DNA from: Cinnamomum chago
Lineage: Eukaryota > Streptophyta > Magnoliopsida > Laurales > Lauraceae
Length of the DNA stretch: 64,000 nt
Assembly: GCA_038049695.1 (NCBI GenBank)
Contig: CP142458.1
Coordinates: 62,281,501 to 62,345,500 of the forward strand
Reading direction: 5' to 3'
Part shown: positions 33,659-44,781 of the stretch, one piece after another
How the letters are laid out: the number at the start of each line of letters is the position of its first letter
Numbering within the stretch: the first letter of the stretch is position 1
The notes under the pieces: generated by a model
Database searches by the model: none
What the model saw: the letters and a program-made list of their open reading frames with translations, nothing else
Told to the model about the DNA's origin: nothing
Position numbers and translations under genes: made by a program

Positions 33659-36600
33659 TCAATTTTTACTACAAAATTGAACACCACTAGAGTTATTTTA
33701 CACATCATGAATTTTTACAATCACATGGTCCCTTTGAGTGTTTTTTTTTTCTTTAACACATCATGAATTTTTACAATCTTATCTCAGATTGAGATTGTTT
33801 CGTACTTCTCAATGCAATAATTAAGGGCTCATAGTCATAGGAGGGCTTGCATTTTTATCACCATCCTATAGTGATGTGTTGGACTGTGATTGGTCGACTC
33901 ACAGTCTCGGTGGGAAAAAGCCTCAAACGATACCTTACTATGAAAATTGGTATAAGATGGATCCGTACGTACTCAATGCCTTTATATATAATATAATCAC
34001 CCCACGTGTAAATGGATTTCCCCAAAAATGAATTCCTTTCCCAACCTACCGAAGTTGACGAGAGGAATCTGATCCACCAACCTCTTTCTCCATTACAAGT
34101 TAGCATCAAGAATATCAGTCCAAGTAGTGCATATAAGGACTGGAAATCTATTTGTGACCTGCCACCTTGAACAAGCTCACTTTGGTGATATTGATTTGAC
34201 CACGCCAACCAATTGATTATTTTGATTATCACTCTATTGCTTTGAAAGATTTCTTTTATTTTATTTGTTGTCCATGGGGAGGCTAATAGTGGAAAGAGCT
34301 GGCATTGACAAAAACAAAAGGTTGTCACCTGAATTCAGGCCGGTCTGACACAACATATATAGGTCCATTTTGACACATCTTTACTTTCATCTGGATACGA
34401 TGAGCCAAACATACCCAAATCTGGACATGGAATTTAAGCCTGATAGACAGATGTTAGTCCCCATAAGTATGATTTTGGGCAAAAAATTATGTCAATTAGA
34501 TTATCACAACAATTGATTTAGTGGCCTCAAAATTAATAATTTCTCGAGTTACATTATTTAAAAAACTCAATCTAATGGTTAATTAATATAATTTTGAGTA
34601 GGGTTAAATCAGGGTGAGTGTCAATTCATGAGAGTTTGTGAGCATGTGGATGTTGAATTGATGATACATGGGCCCCACATGTGCTACATCTGTTATCATA
34701 TATTTAATATATATGGTAACATGAGATGAATGAACTGACTTTACAGGGTCGACATCAACTAGTGCCGGCCATGACTAGCCCTATACAAAATGTCAACCTT
34801 ACCATTAATTTCAGTGTTTGCAATAACCCCATGTTCTCTCATCCCTTTTCATTTGATAGGTGGAGTGGGGCATCATTAATCTCAGTGTTTGCAAAAGTCT
34901 GGTTGAGATGAAGTGGCTAAGTTAATAAGATGAAATTGATTTGTGCACCCAATGTCCCAATCCCTACAAGTTTACTCCATCGAGACCAAGTCATATAAAT
35001 CTCTAAGAAATAATAATAATAATAGAAAGAAGACCGAGTCCATTATCCAAATCAACTTGACCCATAGCTTTCAGAGTGGAGCAAAGTTACCCAGTTATTA
35101 AACCATAATCAAACTTTCATCACATTTCCAAGTTACTTTATCAATAGAAAATAATATAGACTGCTAACCAATCTTTTCCTTATCCACCCATTCTAAATGT
35201 ATGTAGCAGTTGAGATGGTTCAACTGCAATTATTAGTAAAATATAGCAGTCATCTTTGTGTGGAACAAGTCATCTCAATTAGCAGATTGAGATGATTAGG
35301 CTAAGTTAGAATACTGCTTTATATATATATATATATATATATATATTTCATATTGACTCTGAAATTATAATTTAACAAATGCTCTATGTGGGTCAACAAT
35401 TCACAGGCGATAGAAACGGAAAAAAAAAAAGTCCACTTTACTTAGGGGGATGTTTCTGAACCAACCATCCAACTCAATCCCTAACTTCTTATTAGGGTTG
35501 ACATCAGGGATGAAAATGGGTCAGGTCCATGCTATATCCAGACCCAAACTCGAACTATGTACCCGATTCAGGTCCATGTTAGAGGACCTACACCTATACC
35601 CAAGTTACAATTAAAGGCCCATACACTGATCAAGATTGGAATAATGGGACTATATCTGGGCCAAATCAAGGCCCAAATATTTCATACTGTTATTTTATAA
35701 CTAAATAATATATATATATATATATATGTATAAATTTATAACATTTGGTTGTGCATCATATATTTGGGTTCTTGGAAATGAAACCCATGAACCAGAATCT
35801 AGACCCAATTTTTAATAGGGACTATTATACAGTTTGCAAGTTAACTTAGACCCACTTAAAAATTGGGTCCTAATACTGGATTCAGACATTATCCAAATTA
35901 ACTTAGACCCAAAGTGTACCTGGATTTTTCAACTCAGTTCCTTTGTAAATTTGAGGACCCACTCTCATTCTTAATTTGCATCTCAAGTCAAGATTTTTTG
36001 GCGATTTTGTCCAAATCCCGTGACATTGTGAGTCACAATATCATGGATTATCCTATGATAATCAACAAGGTAACTCCATTGGTTTTTCTTTCACCATATA
36101 TTGAGTTTTTGGCTAGCTGGTCCGGGTCTGCGGGAGTGAACCCCAGCACACTTTGGGGAGAAGACCACGGTTGTCTTCTGGTTGAGTATATGCGTTAATA
36201 TGTTTTAATGATCAAACTAAGGATTTAAAAAGGTTGGCCCAAATAAACCTCATGATAGACCAAGATCCACACACATCTAATATTTCTATTTCCAAACCAG
36301 AATAAGATCAGACACGGGACCCAATTTATATGATCCAATCTCGCCTCGATGCTCTAATTAACTGGACTGAGAACAGACTTAAAAACAAGTATAATATTTA
36401 AAGGATTTTATGGAAAAAATCCCGAGATTTGACAATTTCTCCAGAAGAGTCCCTGCAGATCGTGCAGCACAAACTCGGTCTTCCCGCTACTATTTTTTTT
36501 ATTTTATACTTTATTCCTAAGCGAATTTCCTACCAGCGGAAAAGCTGCGAACCTCTATCTGCGAATTTAGATTTTTCAAACCTGCAAAGACCTGTCTCTC

Positions 36601-37658
36601 TCATTTTCTCATGGATGGGTTCATGGGTTGAGGAGGGAAAGCTCTACGTGATAATGTACGAGCATAAAGTTATTATATATCGGAATCTTCCATGTTATGC
36701 CTAGCATTATCTTCTTTTCTAGTCTCTTTCATTTTTCAAGATAAATTTTGAGAATATGAAAAGAAGAAAGAAAAAAAAAACTGAGTAATTCTAATATAAA
36801 GCCCGTAATACTTTTTTCCCAAGATGATTGAGAGAAAATGGAGTGGAGAAGATAGTGAAATAAGTGAGAGAAGAGGAAAGACAAATAAGAGGAAGAAGAA
36901 ATAAAAGAGTTATACATTTTAAGAAAATCGCCTATCTGACACGAGCAATGATAGCATTGCTCTCCTCAATATTTAAAAAAAAAAAAAAAAAAAGAACAAC
37001 GAAAGAGGTCCTGGCAGAATCTTTTGATATATAGCTATTCTCTATTTTCTTATATTATACATTTCTTATTTGCCGGGTTTAATTGAAAAAGAAAAACAAT
37101 AAAAAAGAAAAAGAAAACAATTTTGCTATTAAAAACCACCGCTGTTTGTGTGGGAGCCACGTGGATAAATGTCAAACTTAGGGTAAAGGATGAAGAAGGG
37201 TATAGTATGAATTAGGCATTGGACAAATTAAATATTACTTTAATTTGATCATCCTAGCTTTTGATTTTAATGACTCAAATTTTGAAGTTTTAGTAACCGA
37301 ATCTTTTAATGTGTCTCAAACCAGTTGTTGATTCTTTTACCAAGATCTTCTTGACCATGTCATCTTTATTTTCTTCGATGGATAAGTGATACACAACCTG
37401 CGATGCAACCTAGTTGCACAGAACCTTCTGTACTGTGTCATTTATTTAACATCCTTAGGTCAACTGAAACCGACTTGACCCATCCCAATTCCGTATACAA
37501 AAAGTAGTATTTCATTGACCCAGTCAACATATCATAACTTGAATAGCTTGAAAAAGTCATGGTTTGCCGACTACAAGTGCAAGAGTACTAAGGGGTAGGA
37601 CCCCTGAGATACTTAAACGGGAGTATCTACAGGCACCGGGACTCAAACTCATACATTC
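33659..37658. other. Gene-free spacer
   Basis: Four kilobases with no supported gene. It holds an AT microsatellite (35320-35347), a second AT run near 35709-35728, and a short piece at 33881-33922 that resembles the right arm of the fold-back at 23577-23714. Open frames are short and without domain content. Confidence 0.6.
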
Positions 37659-37670
37659 AAGGAGAGAACT

Positions 37671-40600
37671 TTAATATGGATCCACCATTTACTCCCAAGT
37701 CCCAACGGAGAGTCTTATGGAAAAAGATCATTGACTCTTCTTTAACTATCCTGCTTTGGTGTGTCCTAGGTGACTTCAATGCTACCTTATCTCATGAAGA
37801 CAAACTTAGCATCCGTCCATCTAACCCTTCATCCCTCAATGACTTCCAATCAGCTGTAATGCAAGCCGGCCTGCAGGACATCAATTTCTCTGGTAACAAG
37901 TATACATGGTCCAACAACAGGAAGGGTCTTTCTTATGTTGCAGCCAGACTAGATAGAGCCCTTGTCAATCACCAATGACTGACCTCTTACCCTGATCCCC
38001 TAGTCCTCCATCTAGCTAGAATTTCCTCAGACCATAGTCCAATTCTCCTTTGTCATAACAATCCAATCCTAGCTCCAAATGCCCCTTTCAGATTCGAAAA
38101 CAAGTGGTTGCTCCACCCTTCCTTCCAAGAAGTAGTCAGAACCAGCTGGGAAGCAAATACAGCTCAATGTGGCAACCCCCAACTCATCCTAGCCCAAAAG
38201 TTCAAAGCCTTGAAGCAAACCTTAAAGCAATGGAGCAGAAGCATCTTCGGCAACATTCACCAAAACATTCAGACAGCCGAGGCCCAGGTTCTGCATACTC
38301 AGAAGCTACTTGACTCAGACCCAACAGCTGCTCACAGTGATGATCTTTTGGCAGCCAAATCAGCTCTCCATGAGGCCCTCAAAGCTCAAGAAATCCACTG
38401 GAAACAGAGATCTAGAATAAATTGGTTAAAAGAAGGAGATCAAAACACAAAGTTCTTCCATCAATCAGCTAAGGCCAGAGGCTCTCACAATAAAATTACT
38501 CAAATCTCTGTTGCAGGCACCACCCTTGAGGATCCAGCTTCCATTCACACAGCAGCAGTGGACTTTTACTCCAACCTCTTTCAGTCTCAACAAGTTCATA
38601 ACAGCCCCCAGCTCTTCCAAGTAGATAGCCCCAAGGTATCTTTATCAGACAATGAATCTCTCTCTTGCATGCCTTTTGCTAAAGAAATTAAACAAGCAGT
38701 TTTTAACTTGAAGCATAACACTTCCCCTGGGCCAAATGGCTTTAACGGAGTGTTCTACATTTCAACTTGGAGTATCATAGGCAGCTCTGTAATTCAGGCT
38801 GTCCAGCACTTCTTTCACTCTAAAAGAATCCTCAAATCATCTAATGCCTATTTCCTAGCCCTCATCCCAAAATCTAAATCCCCAACAACTTTTGCAAATT
38901 TCAGACCCATAAGCCTGCTCAACTTCTCCTACAAAATCATTTCTAAAATTCTAGCTACCAGACTCTTCAAAGTTCTTCCCAACATTATCTCCCCCCATCA
39001 GGCAGCTTTCATCAAAGGCAGGAAATACCAACCATCACACAGCTCTAGCCCATGAACTCTATCAGAAGCTCAATTCCAAGTTCAAGAAAGGGGCTTTTTG
39101 CCTCAAATTGGACATAACTAAAGCTTTTGACAAATTGGATTGGTTTTTTCTATTTGCAGCTCTCAAATTCTTCAACTTTTCAGACCCATGGATCTCCTTG
39201 ATAAGGAATGTGTCTGTACTTCCAGGGGCTCTGTCCTAATTAACCACCTTCCTCAAGGGTTTTTTAGCTCCTCTTGCGGCCTTAGACAGGGAGACCCTCT
39301 ATGTCCTTACCTATTCATCATCGCAGAAGAACTCCTAAGCCTTCATCTCCTCAGTCTTCAAACCAAAAGGATTATCCATCCTCTCTCCACCATCCTGTCC
39401 ACCCCCTGTCACCTCCTCTTTGCAGACGACATCCTCATTTTCATGAAAGGAGATTCCCACAGCATCAAAGCCTTACAGGACCTCTTACAGCTATACCAAT
39501 CAGCCTCTGGTCAATTCTTCAACCTTCAGAAGAGCCTCTTCAAATTTGGCAATTGTGGTAGCAGAAGGAAGCGAAAGATCAGCTCTACAATTGGTATTCA
39601 AGAATCTTCGGCCCACCTTACCTACTTGGGCATCCCTTTATTTTTTGGCACCCCAAAAAAATCCCATTTTCTTCCTCTCATGGATAAAATCAATAAGAGG
39701 TTGCAGGTATGGAAAGCTAAATTCCTCTCCTTTGTAGGTCGTCTCATCCTCATCAGACATGTTCTATCTAGCATGGCAATCCACCTGGCAGCTACCCTGC
39801 CTCTCCCTGCGTCCATTTGCAAAGCTCTGGAAAGAGCAATGAGATAATTCCTCTGGTCTGGAAATGCCAATTCCTCCAAATTCAACTATGTGAATTGGTC
39901 TACTGTCACTCTCCCTAAGGCAGAAGGAGGTCTGGGAATCCGAAGGCTTTTCGAACTAAACGCTGCTTCATTCATCAAACTCGGTTGGCAAGCTTCAACA
40001 GGTAATTCAATTTGGGCAGCTTGGTTCAAGACTAGGTACTTCAACCTTCATCCCATCTGGAGCCCTGCCAATACCATTCATGGCTCCAGAATCTGGAAAA
40101 AAATTTAGAAATCTAGCCTCCTACATTCATCAAGGTATCACCTGGGCCTTTGGCAATGGGCAGGACATCAATGTGCGGAATGATCCCTGGGTTGATAATC
40201 TCCCTCTTGCAGATAGATTCCCCAACTTCACTTTCCCTCAGGATCAGAAGCTTTCTTTCATGTTTCAGTCAGGAACCTGGATCATCCCTCCATACTTGCC
40301 TCTAGATATCCAGAGCTACCTGTCTAAAGCCCTCTCCCCCCTCTCCCCTGATCAATCTTCCAAGGATTCTCTCAGGTGGAGAGACTCACCTGACGGTCAG
40401 CTCACTCTCAAGGCAGCCTGGCACCTCATCCGCTCAAGATCTTCTCCTCTGGACTGGCCTCCTTTCATCTGGAATAGCATAAATCTCCAAAAAATCAGCT
40501 GCTTTGTATGGCGCCTTATGCATAACAAGACCCCTACTGAGATCCACCTGAAGAGGTTGGGTTTCTCCTTAGCCTCCAAATGCAACATCTGCTGCAGTGA

Positions 40601-41385
40601 AGAAGACTCTCAAATCTATCTTTTCTTCTCCTGTGAGCAAGCCAAAGCAATTTGGATGTGGCTCTGCCATTCTGCCAAGATCTCCGTCCCTTGCTCTCCT
40701 TCAGTCTCCTCTATTTGGGAAGCTCTCTCCAGAAGAAACGACCTGGCTGGCAAAAGGCACATGGCAACTGTCTTCATCTATGTCATCTTCTTTTTGTGGA
40801 AGGCTAGGAACAAAGCTACCTTCGAGGCCTGGAAGATCCCCCTCTCCTCTCTCCAGCAGCAACTCCAGGAGTACTTATCTACCACCTTGAGGAAAATTTC
40901 TAAGCCCTTCTGCAACCATCAACTCAGATCTCTCCTTCTCTTCCTCAGAATTCCATCAGGGTGATTGGATCACAGCTTTCATTTGCAGTCGATCGTCTAG
41001 CTCCCCCTTCTGGACTTGGTCGATCCAGGGCCTAGTCTCCCAGGCTCTCTCCTCTGCAGCTCACCAGTGATTTCCCTCCCCTTGCCGCCTGCAGTTTTCG
41101 GGAGATCGGATCGCAGCTCAATTGCAATCTCGATCGTCTAGCTCCCCCTTCTGTTTTGGTAGCTCCAGGGCCTAGCCTCCCAGGCTCCCTCCTCGGCAGC
41201 TCGCAAGTGCAGTTTTTCTCGATCGCTATCCCCCTCTTTGGTTGATCCCTCTTTTCTCTGGTTTCCTTCCTTTTCTTGTATTTTTTTGTTTTGGAGGTCT
41301 CCTTGAGACTCATTCTTCTTTCCTCTGTCCTGTTTCTGTTTTCTTTTGTTTAATGAAATTACCCTTACAGCAAAAAAAAAAGAAG
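37671..41385 (+). mobile_element. 5'-truncated plant L1-type LINE with 12-bp target duplication
   Basis: AAGGAGAGAACT stands at both ends (37659-37670 and 41386-41397). The element begins inside the endonuclease domain and ends with a noncoding 3' part and a short A tract (41371-41380). 5' truncation, an A tail and a target duplication of variable length are the hallmarks of LINE insertion by target-primed reverse transcription. Confidence 0.92.
37676..40964 (+). pseudogene. LINE ORF2 remnant: endonuclease end, reverse transcriptase, zf-RVT
   Basis: The endonuclease part shows LGDFNATLSHEDK, KYTWSNNRKG, RLDRALVN and SSDHSPIL. RT motifs follow: NTSPGPNGFNGVFY, FRPISLLNFSYKIISKILA, LDITKAFDKLDW, GLRQGDPLCPYLF and the catalytic LLFADDILIF (about 39410-39440). 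The C-terminal part has the zinc-binding CNICCSEEDSQIYLFFSC segment. Breaks visible: an in-frame TGA at 37976 where Trp is expected, a frame change near 39030, a second before about 39230, a TAA at 39845, and a frame change near 40100. The element is dead by these changes and by its missing 5' part. Confidence 0.88.
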
Positions 41386-41397
41386 AAGGAGAGAACT

Positions 41398-41661
41398 CGA
41401 ACATGGGAGGATTGTGGAGAGACTAAGGTTGACTCCCGGTCATTTAGGTGAGAGGCGCGGTTGCTAAGCTATCCCTCCTTTTCAAGAGAGTTTCTTGTTT
41501 TCCCCTGAAGAGGAACTTTTGGTGCCTACCTAGATGAATCCAAATCCTCACATTCCACCCCTCACTGAACAGGTGCTTACCGTAAAATTACTTACATTGA
41601 ATTAATATGAAGATTCTCATATGAAAAAAAATCATTCTATCTACTTATTGAAACTTTAAGC
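41398..41661 (-). other. Short spacer between the two LINEs, SINE-like on the minus strand
   Basis: On the minus strand GGGATAGCTTAGCAACCG (box-A-like) and GTTCGAGTTC (box-B-like) suggest a tRNA-derived piece that LINE 1 interrupted; the rest may lie left of 37659. Weak evidence. Confidence 0.3.
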
Positions 41662-41775
41662 CCCTCAAAGGATTAAAATCTTGCGATTTTCTCTGCAAGT
41701 TTTCTCTCTCGAGCGGTGCTCTAGGGTTTCTTCGTCCTACAATTTCAATGCAAGTTCTGGGTGTTCTTGATCGCC

Positions 41776-42531
41776 ATGGCTGATATAGCTAGGCGATGGG
41801 GGGCTCTTTGCCTCACTGAATCTAAAGAGCAGGAGATCCGGGTGGAGGATTCGACAAAGGTGGACCTTGCTGTGCGAGAACGCTGCCTTGTGGGTAGGTT
41901 ATTGATGCGCAAATCCTTCAATGTAGAAGCTTTCAGAGCCACAATAACGACGATTTGGAAGTCCTATGGGGGCATTCATTTCTTTAAATTACTAGGAAAA
42001 ATTTTCATCTTCCAGTTTGATGAATTGGGGGTTAAGACTCTTGTCCTTCGAAATGAGCCTTGGCATTTTGACAGGGCGCTTCTTTTGCTGGAGGAGATTT
42101 CTGCGAACCTGCAACCTGCTGATATAACTATAAACCATTGTTCATTTTGGGTGCAAATTCATGAGATTTCATTACTAGGAATGACTGCCGAAATTGCGAC
42201 AAGAATTGGCTCGGGTATTGGGCTAGTCAAATTTTCAATGGTGGAGGATTCTAAGGCGATGTTGGGCAAATTTTTGTGAGTTAGGGTTCGGATGGATGTT
42301 TCGCAACCGTTACGGAGGGGTGTCAAACTGAAAATTGGTAGTGACCCAGCGCAATGGCTTCCTCTAAGGTATGAGAGACTCCCTAACTATTGTTACTGTT
42401 GTGGGTTGTTGGACCATGTCTGTCATGACAGTAAAATCTGGTTGGAGATAGAGGGTGGGATAGAGGCAGGTTCTTTCCCATATGGCAATTGGTTGCTTGT
42501 AGGTACTGATGTTTCAAGGACTAAGGGTTGA
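41776..42531 (+). pseudogene. LINE ORF1 (DUF4283 and CCHC-type zinc knuckle)
   Basis: It starts MADIARRWGALCLTESKEQE in the strong context GCCATGG. The N-terminal half matches the DUF4283 domain of plant LINE ORF1 proteins (FQFDELGVKTLVLRNEPWHFDRALLLL). Then comes KLKIGSDPAQWLPLRYERLP and a zinc-knuckle-type segment CYCCGLLDHVCHD. Two in-frame TGA codons (42277-42279 and 42529-42531) lie where Arg (CGA) would be expected. The Ser/Gln-rich tail after them (42532 to about 43060) is poorly conserved. ORF1 proteins bind LINE RNA. Confidence 0.8.
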
Positions 42532-43166
42532 GCTCGCTGGCCACATCTGGTAATTCTTATTACTCTCGAAAGGGGGATACTTCTCGAAAGGGGGATGTTT
42601 CCTCTGCTATTGGGATGTCAAAATCTGTTCAAAATCCAGACAAGGATGAGAATGAGGCTGGGACTCCCCATGGTGGTCAATCTCAGGATAGTCAACAGTC
42701 TCAGGTTCAGGAATGTGTGGAGAGGGGTACTGGTTATGACATCTTGCCGGGGCTCGAATTGGAGGGTATTGTGCAGCGTGTTGTGGACTCAGATGATAGG
42801 AACACTATGTTAAAGCCTGGGTTAATAATGTAAAAGGGTAGTGGTAGTGAGCATCTTTCTGGCCTCAAATCTCCGTGTGGCAGTTCAAGTCCCACAACTG
42901 CTCAAAAGAACTAGGGCAGGATGTGGAAAAGGAGGGCTCGGGTTAATGTATCTCAGCGGCAGAAGGTGACCAGAATGAAGGAATGCTTGATGCGTGAGGC
43001 AACAGCTAAGCGACCGCATGCCTCTGAGGATTTTGATCCGTTATTGACAGAGATTGCAAGTAAGAAAAAAATTATCTTCTTCCCTTTCCAACTCGAATGG
43101 ATATGGTACTGAAGATGTAGAAGACAATAAATCGGTGCAGACTGCAAGGCAGTCTCGCCGGACGCA

Positions 43167-44781
43167 ATGAATATCTTATGTTGGAACGTGCAGGGAATTG
43201 GGAACCCCTGCAGCGTTCGGGCGCTTCACAGTTTAGTGAGGCAAAAAATTCCTGAAATAGTCTTTATCAAGGAAACGAAACTTAGTTGTGATTCGTCTGA
43301 GTATATTCGATGTCAGTAGGTTTTCAAAATGCTTTTTGAGTGGACGTGGAGGGTTTGTCAAGTGGTCTGCTTCTTCTTTGGTCGGATACTATTTCGTTTT
43401 CTTTAGCTTCTTTTTCCAAGTTTCATATAGACGGTTGGGTCACTCCTGATAATGGTGATCCTTGGCGTTTTACGGGTTTTTCTGGTAGCCCTGAGTCCAG
43501 TCAGTGCCATCATTAATGGGAGTTACTTAGACGTTTGCACTCTAGTTCAGCTTCTATCCCATCTTTAGTTATGGGAGATTTTAATGAAATTATGCAGTCA
43601 GAAGAGAAAGAGGGAGGTTATGTGCGTCCTCAAATCCAAATGGATGATTTTAATCATGCTGTGGATGATTGTGCTTTATCAGATCTTGGTTTCATTGGTC
43701 CTCGGTTTACTTAGAGTCGGCGTTGTACGACTGAGGCTGGTGATAATACAAGAGTGAGGCTCGATCATGGTTTATGTAATATAGAATGGAGAGTCCGCTT
43801 CCTTGATTTTGTCATCTGCCATGAGATGGGTACAATCTCAGATCACTTGCGGTTATTTCTCCACAAGAGTGCCACTGCCTTTGGGCATTCTAAAAAAAGC
43901 GAGCGGTTCCGGTTCGAGGCGATGTGGCTTACCTCAGTGGAATGTGCCGATTTTGTAAAACAGGAGTGGCGAAATACTGCGTCCTGCTCGCTGCAAGCTT
44001 TCCAGGAGGTGGGGCATTCTGTTGTGGGCAAGCTCCAGGGGTGGAATAAATGTTGTTTTGGCCATGTGGGACGTGAACTGGCAAGTCTTAAAAGGGAGCT
44101 TTTTGAATTGCATAATTTGGCGAGTTCTCATTCCAATCTCCAGCGAATTCGTGTTATTGAAAAAAGAGTTGATGTCTTACTTAAACGGGAGGAAATCCTT
44201 TGGCGGCGGCGTTCTAGAATTTCTTGGTTGAAGGAAGGCGACAGAAATACTAAATTTTTTCATTACAAAGCTAACCGTCGGCGGATTTGTAATTTTATTC
44301 TTGGTATTGAGACATAATCCGGGGGTTGGGCTGTGAATTTGGTTCAGATTGAACATGAATTCTAAGAATATTTCACCAATCTTTTTACTTCAGAGGTGGA
44401 GATTGGCTCGGTGCCTAACTTGGACAATATGGAGTCTAGAGTCTCTCCAGAGATGAATACTAAGCTTACATCGCCTTTCACGACAACAGAGATTTATGAA
44501 GCTTTATTCCAAATAGGAGCTAATAAGGCACCTGGGGCAGATGGCTATCCAGCTTTATTTTATCAGCGCATGTGGGGAATTGTGGGTCCTTCGGTTATAG
44601 AGGTCTGTTTGGGTTTTTTGAACAGTGGGAACTCCTTAGGTGATATAAATGAGACAACTATCCTCTTGATTCCAAAGACTAAAAATGCGCGGAAAGTAAT
44701 AGATTACAGGCCCATTTCTCTTTGTAATGTCATTTACAAAGTTATTTCGAAAGCGCTGGCGAATAATCGGCTCAAGCAAAT
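43167..44781 (+). pseudogene. LINE ORF2, 5' part: endonuclease and start of RT
   Basis: It starts MNILCWNVQGIGNPCSVRAL, the usual beginning of the APE-type endonuclease, then IKETKL, VMGDFNEIMQSEEKEGG, RLDHGL and ISDHLRL. RT starts with GANKAPGADGYPALFYQRMWG and continues through IDYRPISLCNVIYKVISKALA to RLKQI, where the solo LTR interrupts it. Several stops are visible, among them TAG at 43317 and TAG at 43712 (Trp expected), plus a frame change before about 43370. Confidence 0.85.
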
